NCBI RefSeq assembly: GCF_002845275.2
Contig: NZ_CP088149.1
Coordinates: forward strand, 124,001-188,000
Source of the DNA: Pseudomonas sp. S06B 330
Lineage (GTDB): Bacteria; Pseudomonadota; Gammaproteobacteria; Pseudomonadales; Pseudomonadaceae
Direction of reading: 5' to 3'
Length of the DNA: 64,000 nt
Part shown: positions 7,851-21,718 of the stretch, piece after piece
How the letters are laid out: every line of letters starts with the position of its first letter
Position numbering within the stretch: the stretch's first letter is position 1
The notes under the pieces: generated by a model
What the model was told of the DNA's origin: nothing
Database searches by the model: none
Seen by the model: the letters and a program-made list of their open reading frames with translations, nothing else
Program-made: the position numbers and the translations under genes

Positions 7851-9648
7851 GGTCAACGTCAGTCCCTTTGAGCACAGCCACGTAGTACGACAGCAACTGC
7901 AGCGGGATGGTGTAGAGGATCGGCGCCAGGGCATCGATGATGTGCGGCACGGCAATCACATGGGTACCTTCGCCATTGCTCATGCCAGCGTGTTCGTCGG
8001 CAAAGACAATCAGTTCACCACCACGGGCGCGCACTTCCTGCAGGTTGGACTTGAGCTTCTCCAACAGTTCGTTGTTCGGCGCAACGGTCACCACTGGCAT
8101 GTCGCTGTCAACCAGCGCCAACGGACCATGCTTCAGTTCACCAGCCGGATAGGCTTCGGCATGGATATAGGAAATTTCCTTGAGCTTGAGTGCCCCTTCC
8201 ATCGCCACCGGGAACTGCGCACCACGGCCCAGGAACAGCGTGTGATGCTTGTCTGCGAACAGTTCAGCGGTTTTCTCGACGATGGCGTCCATCGCCAAGG
8301 CTTCGCCCAGGCGCGTCGGCAGGCGGCGTAGCTCTTCGACCAGCTCGGCTTCGACTCCGGCCGCCAAGGTGCCACGGACCTGGCCCAGGGACAGGGTAAG
8401 CAGCATCAGCGACACCAGCTGGGTGGTGAACGCTTTGGTCGACGCCACACCGATTTCCGGACCGGCCTGGGTCAGCAGGGTCAGGTCCGACTCGCGTACC
8501 AGCGAACTGATGCCGACGTTGCAGATCGCCAGGCTGCCAAGGAAACCCAGCTCCTTGGCGTTACGCAGCGCCGCCAGGGTGTCGGCGGTTTCACCCGACT
8601 GGGAGATCGAGACGAACAGGGTGTCCGGCTGCACCACCACCTTGCGGTAGCGGAACTCGCTGGCCACTTCGACCTGGCACGGGATACCAGCCAGGCTTTC
8701 CAGCCAGTAACGAGCAACCATACCAGCGTGATAGCTGGTACCACAGGCCACAATCTGCACATTGCGTACTTTGGCGAACAGCTCGGCGGCTTGTGGACCA
8801 AAGGCCTGAACCATGACGTGGTCTTTGCCCAGACGCCCTTCCAGGGTGCGCTGCACCACGGTCGGTTGCTCGTGGATTTCCTTGAGCATGAAGTGGCGAT
8901 AGGTACCCTTGTCGGCAGCTTCGGCGCCTTCGTGGTACTGCACGGTTTCGCGCTGTACCTTGGTTCCGCTGACATCCCAGATAGTCACCTGGTCGCGGCG
9001 GATCTCGGCGATGTCGCCTTCTTCCAGATACATGAAGCGGTCGGTCACTTGGCGCAAAGCCAGTTGATCGGAAGCCAGGAAGTTTTCCCCATGGCCCAGA
9101 CCAATCACCAGCGGGCTACCGCTGCGGGCCGCCAACAGGCGGTCAGGCTGGCGGGCGCTGATCACTGCCAGACCATAAGCGCCATGCAGCTGCTTGACTG
9201 CGGCCTTCAGGGCATCGGCCAGGTCAGGAACGGTCTTCAAGGTGTGATGCAGCAGGTGGACGATGACTTCGGTGTCGGTCTCAGAGCTGAATACATAACC
9301 CAAGCTCTTAAGCTGTTCACGCAGCTCTTCATGGTTCTCGATGATGCCGTTATGCACCACCGCCAGCTCGTGACCGGAGAAATGCGGGTGGGCATTGCCT
9401 TCTGTTGGCGCACCGTGGGTGGCCCAACGAGTGTGAGCGATACCCAACTGGCCGGTCAGCGGATCGGCGGCAACAGCGGCTTCCAGCTCACTAACCTTAC
9501 CGATGCGGCGACGACGCTCCAAGGTTCCTTGCTGGGTATAAACCGCTAGACCTGCGCTGTCATAACCGCGGTATTCCAGGCGTTTGAGGCCTTCGATGAG
9601 GATGGTGGTGATATTACGTTCGGCGACGGCACCAACGATTCCACACAT
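7813..9648 (-). CDS. glmS: Glutamine--fructose-6-phosphate aminotransferase GlmS
   Basis: A 611-residue enzyme that makes glucosamine-6-phosphate from fructose-6-phosphate and glutamine, the first step to UDP-GlcNAc for peptidoglycan and LPS. It begins MCGIVGAV, with Cys2 as the glutaminase nucleophile after Met removal. The N-terminal type II amidotransferase domain covers about residues 2-240. Two SIS sugar-isomerase domains follow ([19 protein letters not shown]) and the C-terminus is the conserved AKSVTVE. Its ATG shares a base with the glmR stop (TAATG), so the two are translationally coupled. The 3' end is the Tn7 attachment region. Confidence 0.98.
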   Translation of the reverse strand: MCGIVGAVAERNITTILIEGLKRLEYRGYDSAGLAVYTQQGTLERRRRIGKVSELEAAVAADPLTGQLGIAHTRWATHGAPTEGNAHPHFSGHELAVVHNGIIENHEELREQLKSLGYVFSSETDTEVIVHLLHHTLKTVPDLADALKAAVKQLHGAYGLAVISARQPDRLLAARSGSPLVIGLGHGENFLASDQLALRQVTDRFMYLEEGDIAEIRRDQVTIWDVSGTKVQRETVQYHEGAEAADKGTYRHFMLKEIHEQPTVVQRTLEGRLGKDHVMVQAFGPQAAELFAKVRNVQIVACGTSYHAGMVARYWLESLAGIPCQVEVASEFRYRKVVVQPDTLFVSISQSGETADTLAALRNAKELGFLGSLAICNVGISSLVRESDLTLLTQAGPEIGVASTKAFTTQLVSLMLLTLSLGQVRGTLAAGVEAELVEELRRLPTRLGEALAMDAIVEKTAELFADKHHTLFLGRGAQFPVAMEGALKLKEISYIHAEAYPAGELKHGPLALVDSDMPVVTVAPNNELLEKLKSNLQEVRARGGELIVFADEHAGMSNGEGTHVIAVPHIIDALAPILYTIPLQLLSYYVAVLKGTDVDQPRNLAKSVTVE

Positions 9649-10427
9649 TAGTTATGCTCCTTGGAGAGTGCGGCACAAATCACATGGACGCCGCGGGCTT
9701 CAATTTGTTCGCGCGCCTCAGTGGGCAAGCGCTCATCAGTAATCAGGGTATTGACGCTGCCCCAGGGCAGCTCGAGATTGGGGATCTTGCGCCCGACCTT
9801 GTCCGACTCGACCATCACAATCACCTCACGGGCCACTTCGGCCATGACCCGGCTCAGGCCAAGCAACTCATTGAACGTGGTAGTACCGCGCGCCAGGTCG
9901 ATGCCATCGGCGCCAATGAACAGCTGGTCGAAATCGTATGAGCGTAGTACCTGCTCGGCGACCTGGCCCTGGAAGGATTCGGAATGTGGGTCCCAGGTGC
10001 CGCCGGTCATCAACAGTACTGGCTCATGTTCCAGCTCGCTCAGAGCACGGGCAACATTTAGTGAGTTGGTCATCACCACCAGGCCGGGCTGATGGCCGAG
10101 CTCGGGAATCATCGCCGCTGTGGTGCTGCCGCTGTCGATAATGATGCGCGCATGTTCACGGATACGTTCAACGGCAGCCCGCGCAATTGCTTGCTTATAG
10201 AGGGAGACGGGCTGGCTCTGATCGGCGATCAGTTCCTGCGGCATGGTCACCGCACCACCGTAGCGGCGCAGGAGCAGGCCGTTGGCTTCCAGCGCCGCGA
10301 GATCCTTGCGAATGGTCACTTCTGAAGTTTCGAAACGTTTGGCCAGCGCGTCGACGCTCACCTCTCCCTGTTCATTGAGCAAGGCGAGGATATTGTGGCG
10401 GCGTTGGGGGGTGTTACGTTTCGACAT
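9648..10427 (-). CDS. glmR: DeoR-family regulator GlmR
   Basis: A 259-residue DeoR-type repressor. The N-terminal winged HTH ([19 protein letters not shown] and the recognition helix [14 protein letters not shown]) is followed by a sugar-phosphate sensing DeoR domain ([21 protein letters not shown]). The ATG at 10427 ([12 protein letters not shown]) is preferred; the reading can be extended only to a TTG at 10466 without typical sequence. In P. aeruginosa the same gene between glmU and glmS is called glmR and affects amino-sugar metabolism. Here it lies 197 bp from glmU behind a terminator, so glmRS probably has its own promoter, near a DnaA box at 10526-10534. Confidence 0.9.
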   Translation of the reverse strand: MSKRNTPQRRHNILALLNEQGEVSVDALAKRFETSEVTIRKDLAALEANGLLLRRYGGAVTMPQELIADQSQPVSLYKQAIARAAVERIREHARIIIDSGSTTAAMIPELGHQPGLVVMTNSLNVARALSELEHEPVLLMTGGTWDPHSESFQGQVAEQVLRSYDFDQLFIGADGIDLARGTTTFNELLGLSRVMAEVAREVIVMVESDKVGRKIPNLELPWGSVNTLITDERLPTEAREQIEARGVHVICAALSKEHN

Positions 10428-10525
10428 GGCGTCTTTAAGTTTCGTTTCGAAAGTTAGTGATGCCAATCAAAACCTAAAGCTTTCGGGGCGTCAAGTCGGG
10501 CGTGTGATTTTCCACTTGGAATATG

Positions 10526-10534
10526 TTATCCACA
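10526..10534. promoter_or_regulatory. Isolated DnaA box upstream of glmR
   Basis: Exact TTATCCACA in the glmU-glmR gap, between the glmU terminator and the glmR start, where the glmRS promoter is expected. DnaA influence on this operon is possible but unproven. Confidence 0.5.
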
Positions 10535-10572
10535 GCGCGCCTCTGAGCATAAAATCGACCACAGAATGCAAA

Positions 10573-10604
10573 AAGGCCGACTTATACACAATCCAGTCGG
10601 CCTT
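10573..10604. terminator. Intrinsic terminator after glmU
   Basis: A ten-base stem AAGGCCGACT / AGTCGGCCTT with a 12-base loop and T tracts on both sides, starting about 20 bases after the glmU stop. Confidence 0.85.
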
Positions 10605-10624
10605 CTTTTTCATCTGTGTATAAC

Positions 10625-11992
10625 TCAGGTCTTCTTGATCTTCTCTGGCCGCTTCCAGCCGTCGATGTTGCGCTGACGTGCGCGGCCAACCGCTAGCTGA
10701 GCAGCCTCGACATTCTGAGTGATCGTCGAGCCAGCCGCCGTGGTGGCGCCGTCAAGGATATCCACAGGGGCCACCAGAGAGTTGTTCGAACCGATGAACA
10801 CGTCCTCACCGAGAACAGTCTTGAACTTGTTCGCGCCATCGTAGTTGCAAGTAATGGTACCCGCACCAATGTTGGTGCGTGCGCCGACCTCGGCGTCACC
10901 CAGATAGGTCAGGTGACCGGCCTTGGCGCCTTCACCCAGGTGAGCATTCTTCAGTTCGACAAAGTTACCCACATGGGCACGCGCTTCCAGCACGCTGCCA
11001 GGACGCAGACGGGCGAAAGGACCGGCATCGCTGCCTTCACCCATGATCGCGCCTTCGAGGTGGCTGTTGGCTTTGACCACGACGCCTTTGCGTAGGGTAC
11101 TGTTCTTGATCACGCAGTTCGGGCCAATGACCACGTCGTCTTCGATGACCACACGGCCTTCAAGGATGACGTTGATGTCGATGAGCACGTCGCGACCCAC
11201 AGTCACTTCACCACGCACATCAAAACGTGCCGGATCACGCAAGGTCACGCCCTGGGCCATCAGGCGACGCCCTGCACGCAGCTGGAAATGACGCTCAAGC
11301 TCTGCCAGTTGCCGACGATCGTTGGCGCCCTGCACTTCCATTGGGTCCAGCGGCTGTTCGGTGGCAACCACCAGATCATCGGCCACGGCCATGGCAATCA
11401 CGTCGGTGAGGTAGTACTCGCCTTGGGCGTTGTTGTTCGACAGTCGTCCCAGCCATTCAGCCAGGCGTGCACCCGGTACCGCCAGAATCCCGGTGTTGCC
11501 TTCTTTGATGGCTTTTTGCGCGTCGTTGGCATCCTTATGCTCAACGATCGCTGCCACCTGACCCTGAGCATCGCGAACAATGCGACCGTAGCCGGTTGGG
11601 TCGTCCAGGTTAACGGTCAACAGGCCCAACTGCTCGGGAGTGACCTTGGCCAGCAGGCGCTTGAGGGTATCCACCTCAATCAGCGGCACATCACCATACA
11701 AGATCAGCACAGTATCAGCGCTCAGACCCGGCAAGGCTTGGGCCACGGCATGGCCGGTACCCAGTTGCTTGTCTTGCAGAACGAAATTCAGGTCATCGGC
11801 CGCCAAACGCTCACGCACCAATTCAGCGCCGTGTCCGATCACCACATGAATGCCTTGCGGCTGTAGCTCGCGGGCGCTGTGGATAACATGGCCGAGCATG
11901 GAATCGCCGGCGACCGGGTGCAGTACCTTGGGCAGCGCAGAACGCATGCGGGTGCCTTGGCCTGCGGCAAGAATAACGATATCGAGAGACAT
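10625..11992 (-). CDS. glmU: Bifunctional UDP-GlcNAc pyrophosphorylase / GlcN-1-P acetyltransferase GlmU
   Basis: A 455-residue bifunctional enzyme. The N-terminal uridylyltransferase domain (about 1-228) has [20 protein letters not shown] and the LYGDVPL metal-site segment. A linker leads to a left-handed beta-helix acetyltransferase domain (about 250-440; hexapeptide repeats, then [14 protein letters not shown] and [10 protein letters not shown]). It converts GlcN-1-P to UDP-GlcNAc in the cytosol, two steps after GlmS. It follows atpC in the same direction after the atp terminator and ends before its own terminator. Confidence 0.98.
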   Translation of the reverse strand: MSLDIVILAAGQGTRMRSALPKVLHPVAGDSMLGHVIHSARELQPQGIHVVIGHGAELVRERLAADDLNFVLQDKQLGTGHAVAQALPGLSADTVLILYGDVPLIEVDTLKRLLAKVTPEQLGLLTVNLDDPTGYGRIVRDAQGQVAAIVEHKDANDAQKAIKEGNTGILAVPGARLAEWLGRLSNNNAQGEYYLTDVIAMAVADDLVVATEQPLDPMEVQGANDRRQLAELERHFQLRAGRRLMAQGVTLRDPARFDVRGEVTVGRDVLIDINVILEGRVVIEDDVVIGPNCVIKNSTLRKGVVVKANSHLEGAIMGEGSDAGPFARLRPGSVLEARAHVGNFVELKNAHLGEGAKAGHLTYLGDAEVGARTNIGAGTITCNYDGANKFKTVLGEDVFIGSNNSLVAPVDILDGATTAAGSTITQNVEAAQLAVGRARQRNIDGWKRPEKIKKT

Positions 11993-12054
11993 TGACGGGC
12001 TACCAATCCTGGAAGGTCAGTGAAGAGACCTGAATATAAATCGCAGAAAAAGAA

Positions 12055-12078
12055 AAAGGGTAGCCGAGGCTACCCTTT
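12055..12078 (-). terminator. Terminator of the atp operon
   Basis: A perfect 11-base stem AAAGGGTAGCC / GGCTACCCTTT with a two-base GA spacer, followed on the minus strand by a T-rich tract. It lies 38 bases after the atpC stop. Confidence 0.85.
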
Positions 12079-12115
12079 AACTCAATCGCAGCAGAAGTGA
12101 TCGGCCTGAGCCAGA

Positions 12116-12535
12116 TTACTTGCCTTTGCGCATTTGCTGGACGGTACGCAGCTGGGCTGCGGCCTCGGCCAGACGTGCGGCAGCGGCGCCGTAGTCGAAC
12201 TCCGCGCCTTTTTCGTGCAGGGCGTTCTCAGCAGCCTTGAGGGCATCCTGAGCCTGAGCTTCGTCCAGGTCGGCAGCACGTTGCACGGTATCGGCAAGCA
12301 CCTTGACCATGTTCGGCTGGACCTCGAGGAAACCACCAGAGATGTAGAACACCTCTTGGGCGCCACCCTGCTTGGTCAGCGTGATCGGACCTGGCTTCAG
12401 ATTAGTGATCAGCGGCGCGTGGCCTGGAGCGATACCAAGATCACCCAGGTTACCGTGCGCAACCACCATCTCGACCAGACCGGAGAAAATCTCTCCTTCC
12501 GCGCTGACGATATCGCAATGGACTGTCATAGCCAT
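12116..12535 (-). CDS. atpC: ATP synthase F1 epsilon subunit AtpC
   Basis: A 139-residue epsilon subunit with an N-terminal beta-sandwich ([29 protein letters not shown] is the family hallmark) and a C-terminal helical hairpin rich in Ala, Glu and Lys. It sits on the central stalk, couples gamma to the c-ring and can inhibit ATP hydrolysis. Last gene of atpIBEFHAGDC, before a strong terminator. Confidence 0.98.
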   Translation of the reverse strand: MAMTVHCDIVSAEGEIFSGLVEMVVAHGNLGDLGIAPGHAPLITNLKPGPITLTKQGGAQEVFYISGGFLEVQPNMVKVLADTVQRAADLDEAQAQDALKAAENALHEKGAEFDYGAAAARLAEAAAQLRTVQQMRKGK

Positions 12536-12579
12536 CTGCTTGCCTCAACCTAATTAGCGCCCCTTGCGGGGCGCCGGGA

Positions 12580-13983
<1,404 letters not shown>

Positions 13984-14844
13984 TTAAACCGCGGCAGCGC
14001 CGCCGACGATTTCCGAGATCTCTTGGGTGATCGCAGCCTGACGCGCCTTGTTGTAGATCAGCTGCAATTCGCTGATCAAATCACCGGCGTTGTCGGTGGC
14101 GTTCTTCATCGCGATCATCCGGGCAGCTTGTTCAGCTGCGTTGTTCTCGACCACCGCCTGGTAGACCTGCGACTCCACGTAACGCACCATCAGGCCGTCC
14201 AGCAGCTCTTTGGCGTCAGGTTCGTAGAGGTAGTCCCAGTGGTGCTTGAGTTCTTGATCCGGGGTTGCAACCAACGGAATCAACTGCTCGACCGTTGGAG
14301 TTTGCGTCATGGTATTGATGAACTTGTTCGATACCACGGACAGACGATCAATACGACCGTCCAGGTAAGCGTCCAGCATGACCTTGACGCTGCCGATCAG
14401 ATCATTGATCGACGGCTCTTCGCCCAGGTGGCTGATTGCTGCAACGACGTTACCGCCGAAGCTGCGGAAAAACGCCGCACCTTTGCTGCCAACCACGCAA
14501 AGATCAATCTCGATCCCTTGCTCGCGGTTGACCGCCATGTCCTTGACCAGGGCCTTGAACAGGTTGGTGTTCAAACCACCGCACAGACCACGGTCACTGC
14601 TCACGACGACATAACCAACGCGCTTTACAGGGCGGTCGATCATGAACGGGTGGCGGTATTCCGGGTTAGCGTTGGCCAGATGACCAATAACCTGGCGGAT
14701 ACGCTCCGCGTAAGGACGGCTAGCAGCCATGCGCATTTGAGCCTTGCGCATCTTGCTGACCGCCACTTTTTCCATGGCGCTGGTAATTTTTTGCGTGCTT
14801 TTGATGCTCGCAATCTTACTGCGAATCTCTTTTGCGCCTGCCAT
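13984..14844 (-). CDS. atpG: ATP synthase F1 gamma subunit AtpG
   Basis: A 286-residue rotor shaft subunit. The N-terminal helix ([20 protein letters not shown]) and C-terminal helix ([20 protein letters not shown], ending [15 protein letters not shown]) form the antiparallel coiled coil that turns inside alpha3beta3. Central Rossmann-like region contains [11 protein letters not shown], the family signature. Lies between atpA and atpD. Confidence 0.98.
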   Translation of the reverse strand: MAGAKEIRSKIASIKSTQKITSAMEKVAVSKMRKAQMRMAASRPYAERIRQVIGHLANANPEYRHPFMIDRPVKRVGYVVVSSDRGLCGGLNTNLFKALVKDMAVNREQGIEIDLCVVGSKGAAFFRSFGGNVVAAISHLGEEPSINDLIGSVKVMLDAYLDGRIDRLSVVSNKFINTMTQTPTVEQLIPLVATPDQELKHHWDYLYEPDAKELLDGLMVRYVESQVYQAVVENNAAEQAARMIAMKNATDNAGDLISELQLIYNKARQAAITQEISEIVGGAAAV

Positions 14845-14894
14845 GTAACACCTATCAGGTTAGCAAGCGGGGGCTGCAAAGCCCCCGCTGCGGC

Positions 14895-16439
14895 TTACCA
14901 GGTTTGGGTGGCCTTGAACTTCTCGATACCGGCTTTGATGCCAGCGTCGATTTCGTCGTTGAAGTCACCCTTCACGTTGATCTTCGCCATCAGTTCGGCG
15001 TGATCACGGTTGAAGTAAGCAATCAGCGCTTGTTCAAAGCTGCCGACTTTGGCGATTTCAACGTCGGTCAGGAACCCACGCTCAGCGGCATACAGCGACA
15101 GCGCCATGTCCGCGATGGACATTGGAGCGTATTGCTTCTGCTTCATCAGCTCGGTAACACGTTGACCGTGCTCGAGTTGCTTACGGGTGGCTTCGTCCAG
15201 GTCAGAAGCGAACTGGGCGAATGCCGCCAGCTCACGGTACTGAGCCAGAGCGGTACGGATACCACCGGAGAGCTTCTTGATGATCTTGGTCTGAGCGGCA
15301 CCACCTACACGGGATACCGAAACACCGGCGTTAACTGCAGGGCGGATGCCCGAGTTGAACATGGCCGATTCCAGGAAGATCTGACCGTCGGTGATGGAAA
15401 TCACGTTGGTCGGAACGAACGCGGAAACGTCGCCAGCCTGGGTTTCGATGATCGGCAGTGCGGTCAGGGAACCGGTCTTGCCAGTTACAGCGCCGTTGGT
15501 GAACTTCTCAACGTACTCTTCGGAAACGCGCGATGCACGCTCCAGCAGACGGGAGTGGAGATAGAACACGTCACCTGGGTACGCTTCACGTCCTGGTGGA
15601 CGGCGCAGCAGCAGGGAGATCTGACGGTAGGCAACGGCCTGCTTGGACAGGTCATCGTATACGATCAGCGCGTCTTCACCGCGGTCACGGAAGAACTCGC
15701 CCATGGTGCAACCGGCGTATGGCGCCAGGAATTGCAGTGCGGCGGATTCCGAAGCACTGGCAACAACCACGATGGTGTTGGCCAGAGCGCCGTTTTCTTC
15801 CAGCTTGCGAACGATGTTGGCAACGGTGGAACGCTTTTGGCCGACAGCAACATAAACACAGAAAATACCGGAGTCTTTCTGGTTGATGATGGCGTCGATC
15901 GCCATGGCGGTCTTACCGATCTGACGGTCACCGATGATCAGCTCACGCTGGCCACGGCCGACAGGGATCATGGCGTCGACGGATTTGTAGCCAGTCTGTA
16001 CAGGCTGGTCTACCGACTTACGCCAGATCACGCCCGGAGCAACCTTTTCGACTGCGTCGAATTCGGTATTGCCCAGTGGGCCTTTGCCGTCGATTGGGTT
16101 ACCCAGTGCGTCGACTACGCGACCCAGCAGTTCCTTACCAACCGGAACCTGCAGGATGCGGCCGGTGCACTTGGCACTCATGCCTTCAGCGAGGGTGTCG
16201 TATGCGCCCAGTACTACCGCACCAACGGAGTCTTGCTCCAGGTTGAGGGCCATACCGAACACGCCACCTGGAAACTCGATCATTTCGCCGTACATGACGT
16301 CGGCCAGACCGTGAATCCGCACGATACCGTCAGAAACGCTGACGACGGTACCTTCGTTGCGGGCTTGAGAGGCTACATCGAGATTCTCGATGCGGCCCTT
16401 GATGATGTCACTAATTTCGGAAGGATTGAGTTGCTGCAT
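14895..16439 (-). CDS. atpA: ATP synthase F1 alpha subunit AtpA
   Basis: A 514-residue non-catalytic nucleotide-binding subunit with Walker [16 protein letters not shown] near residue 170, the [17 protein letters not shown]alker B region and [20 protein letters not shown]. The N-terminus [18 protein letters not shown] contacts the delta subunit. Complete length. Confidence 0.98.
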   Translation of the reverse strand: MQQLNPSEISDIIKGRIENLDVASQARNEGTVVSVSDGIVRIHGLADVMYGEMIEFPGGVFGMALNLEQDSVGAVVLGAYDTLAEGMSAKCTGRILQVPVGKELLGRVVDALGNPIDGKGPLGNTEFDAVEKVAPGVIWRKSVDQPVQTGYKSVDAMIPVGRGQRELIIGDRQIGKTAMAIDAIINQKDSGIFCVYVAVGQKRSTVANIVRKLEENGALANTIVVVASASESAALQFLAPYAGCTMGEFFRDRGEDALIVYDDLSKQAVAYRQISLLLRRPPGREAYPGDVFYLHSRLLERASRVSEEYVEKFTNGAVTGKTGSLTALPIIETQAGDVSAFVPTNVISITDGQIFLESAMFNSGIRPAVNAGVSVSRVGGAAQTKIIKKLSGGIRTALAQYRELAAFAQFASDLDEATRKQLEHGQRVTELMKQKQYAPMSIADMALSLYAAERGFLTDVEIAKVGSFEQALIAYFNRDHAELMAKINVKGDFNDEIDAGIKAGIEKFKATQTW

Positions 16440-16460
16440 TGCTCTGCTGCCCCTTCAAAC

Positions 16461-16997
16461 TCAAGATTTCAATGCTTCGGCCAGTTTCGCGAGTTTGCCG
16501 CGAACCGAGCCATCGATTACCAGGTCGCCGGCGCGGATAACGACACCACCGATAAGGGAGGCGTCCTCCGTCGCATGCAGGCGCACTTCCCGGCTGAGCC
16601 GTGCACTGAGAACCTTGGCGAGTTTGTCTTGCTGTTCTTGGTCCAACGCAAAAGCACTAGTGACTTCCACGTCCACGGATTTCTCTTGTTCGGCCTTATA
16701 CAGCTCGAACAAAGCCGCAATCTCCGGCAACAGCAGGAGGCGGTCGTTTTCCGCGGCAACATGAATGAAATTCTGTGCCTGTACATCAAACTTGTCACCG
16801 CACACGTCAATAAACGCGGCGGCCTTTTCTGCGCTCGTCAGTCGCGGGGCCTTGAGCAGGCGCTGCATAGTGCCGTCTTCCGACACTGCAGCAGCCAGGC
16901 CGAGCATGGCTGACCAATTGGCCAGTTGCTGATGGGCCTGGGCGTGCTCAAAGGCCGCCTTAGCGTAAGGTCGGGCCAACGTGGTCAGTTCTGCCAT
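16461..16997 (-). CDS. atpH: ATP synthase F1 delta subunit AtpH
   Basis: A 178-residue peripheral-stalk subunit linking F1 alpha to the b dimer. It has an N-terminal helical bundle starting [20 protein letters not shown] and the C-terminal [20 protein letters not shown] signature of the delta/OSCP family. Located between atpF (13 bp upstream) and atpA. Confidence 0.97.
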   Translation of the reverse strand: MAELTTLARPYAKAAFEHAQAHQQLANWSAMLGLAAAVSEDGTMQRLLKAPRLTSAEKAAAFIDVCGDKFDVQAQNFIHVAAENDRLLLLPEIAALFELYKAEQEKSVDVEVTSAFALDQEQQDKLAKVLSARLSREVRLHATEDASLIGGVVIRAGDLVIDGSVRGKLAKLAEALKS

Positions 16998-17009
16998 GAT
17001 CGCCCTCGC

Positions 17010-17480
17010 TTAAATTTCAGCGGCCAGTTTATTAACCAGCTCCGCATGCGCGTTTTGATCGATTGTGGCGCCAAGGATCTTTTCAGCACCGCCAACGGCC
17101 AGGCTACCCACTTGGGCGCGCAGCGCGTCTTTGACGCTGTTAATTTCCTGTTCGATCTCGGCCTGAGCCTGAGCCTTCACACGGTCAGCTTCGACGCGGG
17201 CCTGATCACGGGCTTCCTCGACGATCTGAGCACCGCGTTTCTTGGCTTGCTCAATGATTTCGGCTGCCTGAGCTTTCGCTTCGCGCAGTTGCTGACCCGC
17301 TTTATCTTGGGCCAACTCCAGGTCGCGAGCTGCTCGGTTGGCAGCGTCCAGTCCATCCGCGATCTTCTTCTGACGTTCTTGCAATGCCGCGATGACCGGA
17401 GGCCACACGAACTTCATGCAGAACAGCACAAAAATGAAGAACGCAACGGACTGACCAATCAGGGTTGCATTAATGTTCAC
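17010..17480 (-). CDS. atpF: ATP synthase F0 b subunit AtpF
   Basis: A 156-residue stator subunit with one N-terminal membrane helix ([20 protein letters not shown]) and a long charged helix (roughly residues 30-140, rich in Ala, Glu, Lys, Arg and Gln) forming the right-handed coiled coil of the peripheral stalk. Lies between atpE and atpH. Confidence 0.97.
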   Translation of the reverse strand: MNINATLIGQSVAFFIFVLFCMKFVWPPVIAALQERQKKIADGLDAANRAARDLELAQDKAGQQLREAKAQAAEIIEQAKKRGAQIVEEARDQARVEADRVKAQAQAEIEQEINSVKDALRAQVGSLAVGGAEKILGATIDQNAHAELVNKLAAEI

Positions 17481-17537
17481 GCCAACACCTCGCTCGTTCT
17501 TTGTCCATCACACCAAACCACTCGAGAATTCGAGTGA

Positions 17538-17810
<273 letters not shown>

Positions 17811-17938
17811 TTACGTCGTATTGGTTAGGTTTTTTAGTTTGAAGCGGTAAAACAAAATCGTTTGGTACAGCTGCCCTTGCGGACTTTTTCGACCCTCCCC
17901 AGTACCTGCAGAAGGGTCATCAGACACGCCAGGCGGTC

Positions 17939-19232
<1,294 letters not shown>

Positions 19233-19235
19233 CAC

Positions 19236-19381
19236 AACTGCTCCTCAAAAGTCGACTAACCAGTCAGCTATGACTTGGCATAATTTGTGCCGACAAAATG
19301 CGCGCAGAGTATAGGGGCGGTTTAACCCCTATTCAACTGTCGGGTAGTGATTTCCGACTACGCGCTACAAAAGGAATTGTT
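19236..19381 (-). promoter_or_regulatory. parB-atpI intergenic region with the atp operon promoter
   Basis: This 146-bp gap precedes the nine-gene atp operon and follows parB. The promoter should lie here, but no confident -35/-10 pair or terminator was defined by eye. Confidence 0.35.
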
Positions 19382-20254
19382 TCAGCGGATGTGAGCTAGC
19401 ACACCTTGCAACTCATCTAGCGAGTTGTAACGGATAACTAACTGGCCTTTGCCCTTATTGCCATGACGTATCTGTACTGCCGAGCCCAAACGCTCTGCCA
19501 GACGCTGTTCAAGCCGGGTAATGTCCGGGTCTGGCTTGGCGGGTTCGACCGGCTCTGGCTTGCCATTGAGCCACTGGCGAACCAGTGCTTCTGTCTGTCT
19601 CACAGTCAGGCCGCGTGCGACAACATGACGCGCCCCTTCCACCTGCTGCTCATCCGGCAAACCGAGCAATGCTCTAGCGTGACCCATTTCCAGGTCGCCA
19701 TGGGACAGCATGGTCTTGATGACTTCCGGCAACGAAATCAGACGCAGCAAGTTGGCCACAGTCACCCGTGACTTACCCACAGCGTCAGCGACCTGCTGCT
19801 GGGTCAGTTGGAACTCCTGCTGCAGACGTTGCAGAGCGATCGCCTCTTCCACCGGGTTGAGGTCTTCGCGCTGAATGTTCTCGATCAGGGCCATGGCAAT
19901 GGCCGCTTCATCGGGCACATCACGCACCATCGCCGGAATGGTCTCCATCCCGGCTTGCTGGCTGGCACGCCAGCGGCGTTCACCGGCAATGATCTCGTAG
20001 CGCTTATCACCGATCGGGCGAACCACAATGGGCTGCATCACGCCCTGGTTCTTGATCGACTGCGCCAGTTCTTCCAGCGCTTGCGGGTCCATGTCCCGGC
20101 GTGGCTGATACTTGCCGCGCTCGATCAGGTCGAGCGGCAGATGTTGCAGTTCGTTTTGGTCGACCTTCACAGCCTGCTCTTCGAGCGCGCTGACGGTAGG
20201 ACCACTGAGCAGTGCATCCAACCCACGTCCGAGACCCCGTTTCTTAACGGCCAT
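19382..20254 (-). CDS. parB: Chromosome partitioning protein ParB
   Basis: A 290-residue ParB/Spo0J protein. N-terminal AVKKRGLGRGLDALLS interacts with ParA. The ParB CTPase/N-terminal core includes LDLIERGKYQPRRDMDPQAL and the GERRWRASQ motif. An HTH (LTQQQVADAVGKSRVTVANL) reads parS, and the C-terminal leucine-rich part dimerises. It loads at parS palindromes, two of which lie in recF about 11-12 kb away. Nine bases separate it from the parA stop. Confidence 0.98.
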   Translation of the reverse strand: MAVKKRGLGRGLDALLSGPTVSALEEQAVKVDQNELQHLPLDLIERGKYQPRRDMDPQALEELAQSIKNQGVMQPIVVRPIGDKRYEIIAGERRWRASQQAGMETIPAMVRDVPDEAAIAMALIENIQREDLNPVEEAIALQRLQQEFQLTQQQVADAVGKSRVTVANLLRLISLPEVIKTMLSHGDLEMGHARALLGLPDEQQVEGARHVVARGLTVRQTEALVRQWLNGKPEPVEPAKPDPDITRLEQRLAERLGSAVQIRHGNKGKGQLVIRYNSLDELQGVLAHIR

Positions 20255-20263
20255 ACGGATTCC

Positions 20264-21055
20264 TTAAGTTGTTTGTGCAGTGCGTGATGGACGGCGCTGA
20301 CGGCGTACGAGTTCCCCGGCCAGGGCCAGATAAGCCAACGCTCCGCGCGATTGCTTGTCGTAGGCCAGTGCTGGCATGCCGAAACTCGGTGCCTCGGCCA
20401 GGCGGATGTTGCGCGGAATCACGGTGTCGTACAACTGATCGCCGAAATGCTCTTTGAGCTGAGCCGAGACATCGTTGATCAGGCTCAAGCGCGGGTCGTA
20501 CATGGTCCGCAGCAGGCCTTCGACTTTCAACTGCGGGTTCAACCGCTCGCCGATCCGCTTGATGTTATCCACAAGGTCGCTCAAACCTTCCAGGGCAAAG
20601 TATTCACATTGCATCGGAATGATCACGCCGTCGGCGGCGACCAAAGCGTTGAGGGTCAGCATCGACAGCGACGGAGGGCAGTCGATCAGGATGTAGTCGT
20701 AATTCTCGCGGATCGGCGCCAGCGCCGTACGCAGGCGACTTTCCTTCATCTGCATTTCCAGCAGCACCACTTCCGCGGCGGTCAGGTCGCGGTTGGCCGG
20801 CAGCAGTTGATAACCACCGTGCTCGGAGAAATGCATGGCCTGGGCCAGATCGCATTCACCGATCAGCAAGTCGTAGACCGAATGTTCCAGGACGTGTTTA
20901 TCCACACCGCTACCCATGGTGGCGTTGCCCTGTGGATCGAGATCGATCAGCAGCACCCGGCGCTTGGTAGCGACCAGCGACGCTGCGAGGTTGATACAGG
21001 TGGTGGTCTTGCCCACACCACCTTTCTGGTTCGCGATAGCGAATACCTTAGCCAT
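20264..21055 (-). CDS. parA: Chromosome partitioning ATPase ParA/Soj
   Basis: A 263-residue deviant Walker ATPase with KGGVGKTTTCINLA at residues 10-23, the LIDLDPQGNAT switch and LIDCPPSL Walker B. It acts with ParB in origin segregation. ATG 21055 (MAKVFAIANQKGGVG) is preferred as the family-typical start; the frame reaches a TTG at 21073, and the ribosome binding site is weak for both. Two DnaA boxes occur inside the gene (20565 and 20898). rsmG lies immediately upstream. Confidence 0.97.
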   Translation of the reverse strand: MAKVFAIANQKGGVGKTTTCINLAASLVATKRRVLLIDLDPQGNATMGSGVDKHVLEHSVYDLLIGECDLAQAMHFSEHGGYQLLPANRDLTAAEVVLLEMQMKESRLRTALAPIRENYDYILIDCPPSLSMLTLNALVAADGVIIPMQCEYFALEGLSDLVDNIKRIGERLNPQLKVEGLLRTMYDPRLSLINDVSAQLKEHFGDQLYDTVIPRNIRLAEAPSFGMPALAYDKQSRGALAYLALAGELVRRQRRPSRTAQTT

Positions 21056-21073
21056 TCTTGCTTGTGTTCCCAA

Positions 21074-21718
21074 TCATGCTGTGCGGCGCAGTATCAGCAG
21101 ATGGCGCTGACCTTGGCAACCCGGAACGGTCAAGGCCTGCTCGCTATCCACTCTGAAATCTGCCGGCAATGCTACCAGCTCATCTGCAGGATGCAGCCCT
21201 TTCATTGCCAACCACTGCGTCTGTTCGTCGCCCAGGTGGCGCGTCCAGTTGGTGAAGTTCTCCATGCTGCTGAAAGCACGGGAAACAATTCCGGTGAAAG
21301 GCTGTGGCGGTTGGAACTCTTCGACCCGCTTGTGGATAACTGTCAGGTTGTCCAACTTGAGCTCCAGTTTTACCTGGGTCAGGAAGCGGGTTTTCTTACC
21401 ATTGCTGTCCAGTACCGTGACTTGCTTGTCCGGATGCAGGATAGCCAAGGGAATGCCGGGCATGCCGCCACCACTGCCGACATCCAGCCAGCGCTCGCTG
21501 TGGATAAACGGCATTACGCTCAGGCTGTCGAGCAGGTGGCGGGAAACCATTTCGTCCGGATTGCGTACGGCAGTCAGGTTGTAGGCCTTGTTCCACTTGA
21601 TCAGCAAGGCCAGGTAGGCCAGCAATTGCGCGTGCTGGGCCTCGCTCAGCTCGACACCGAGCTGGCGGGCGCCTGTGGACAACTCTTCGGCGTGTTGAGG
21701 GGTGACCTGAGAACTCAA
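21074..21718 (-). CDS. rsmG: 16S rRNA (guanine-N7) methyltransferase RsmG (GidB)
   Basis: A 214-residue SAM-dependent methyltransferase that modifies G527 of 16S rRNA. The SAM site is [15 protein letters not shown] near residue 80, with [12 protein letters not shown] downstream. Its start overlaps the mnmG stop by four bases, the usual gidA-gidB coupling. It contains two exact DnaA boxes (21331 and 21499). Confidence 0.97.
   Translation of the reverse strand: MSSQVTPQHAEELSTGARQLGVELSEAQHAQLLAYLALLIKWNKAYNLTAVRNPDEMVSRHLLDSLSVMPFIHSERWLDVGSGGGMPGIPLAILHPDKQVTVLDSNGKKTRFLTQVKLELKLDNLTVIHKRVEEFQPPQPFTGIVSRAFSSMENFTNWTRHLGDEQTQWLAMKGLHPADELVALPADFRVDSEQALTVPGCQGQRHLLILRRTA

Noticed and set aside
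14832..16913. 693-codon plus-strand reading opposite atpA
   Set aside because: Shadow of atpA/atpH, no recognisable protein.
19236..21073. parS site near parAB
   Set aside because: No CACGTG-centred palindrome of the right form was seen there; both sites found are in recF.
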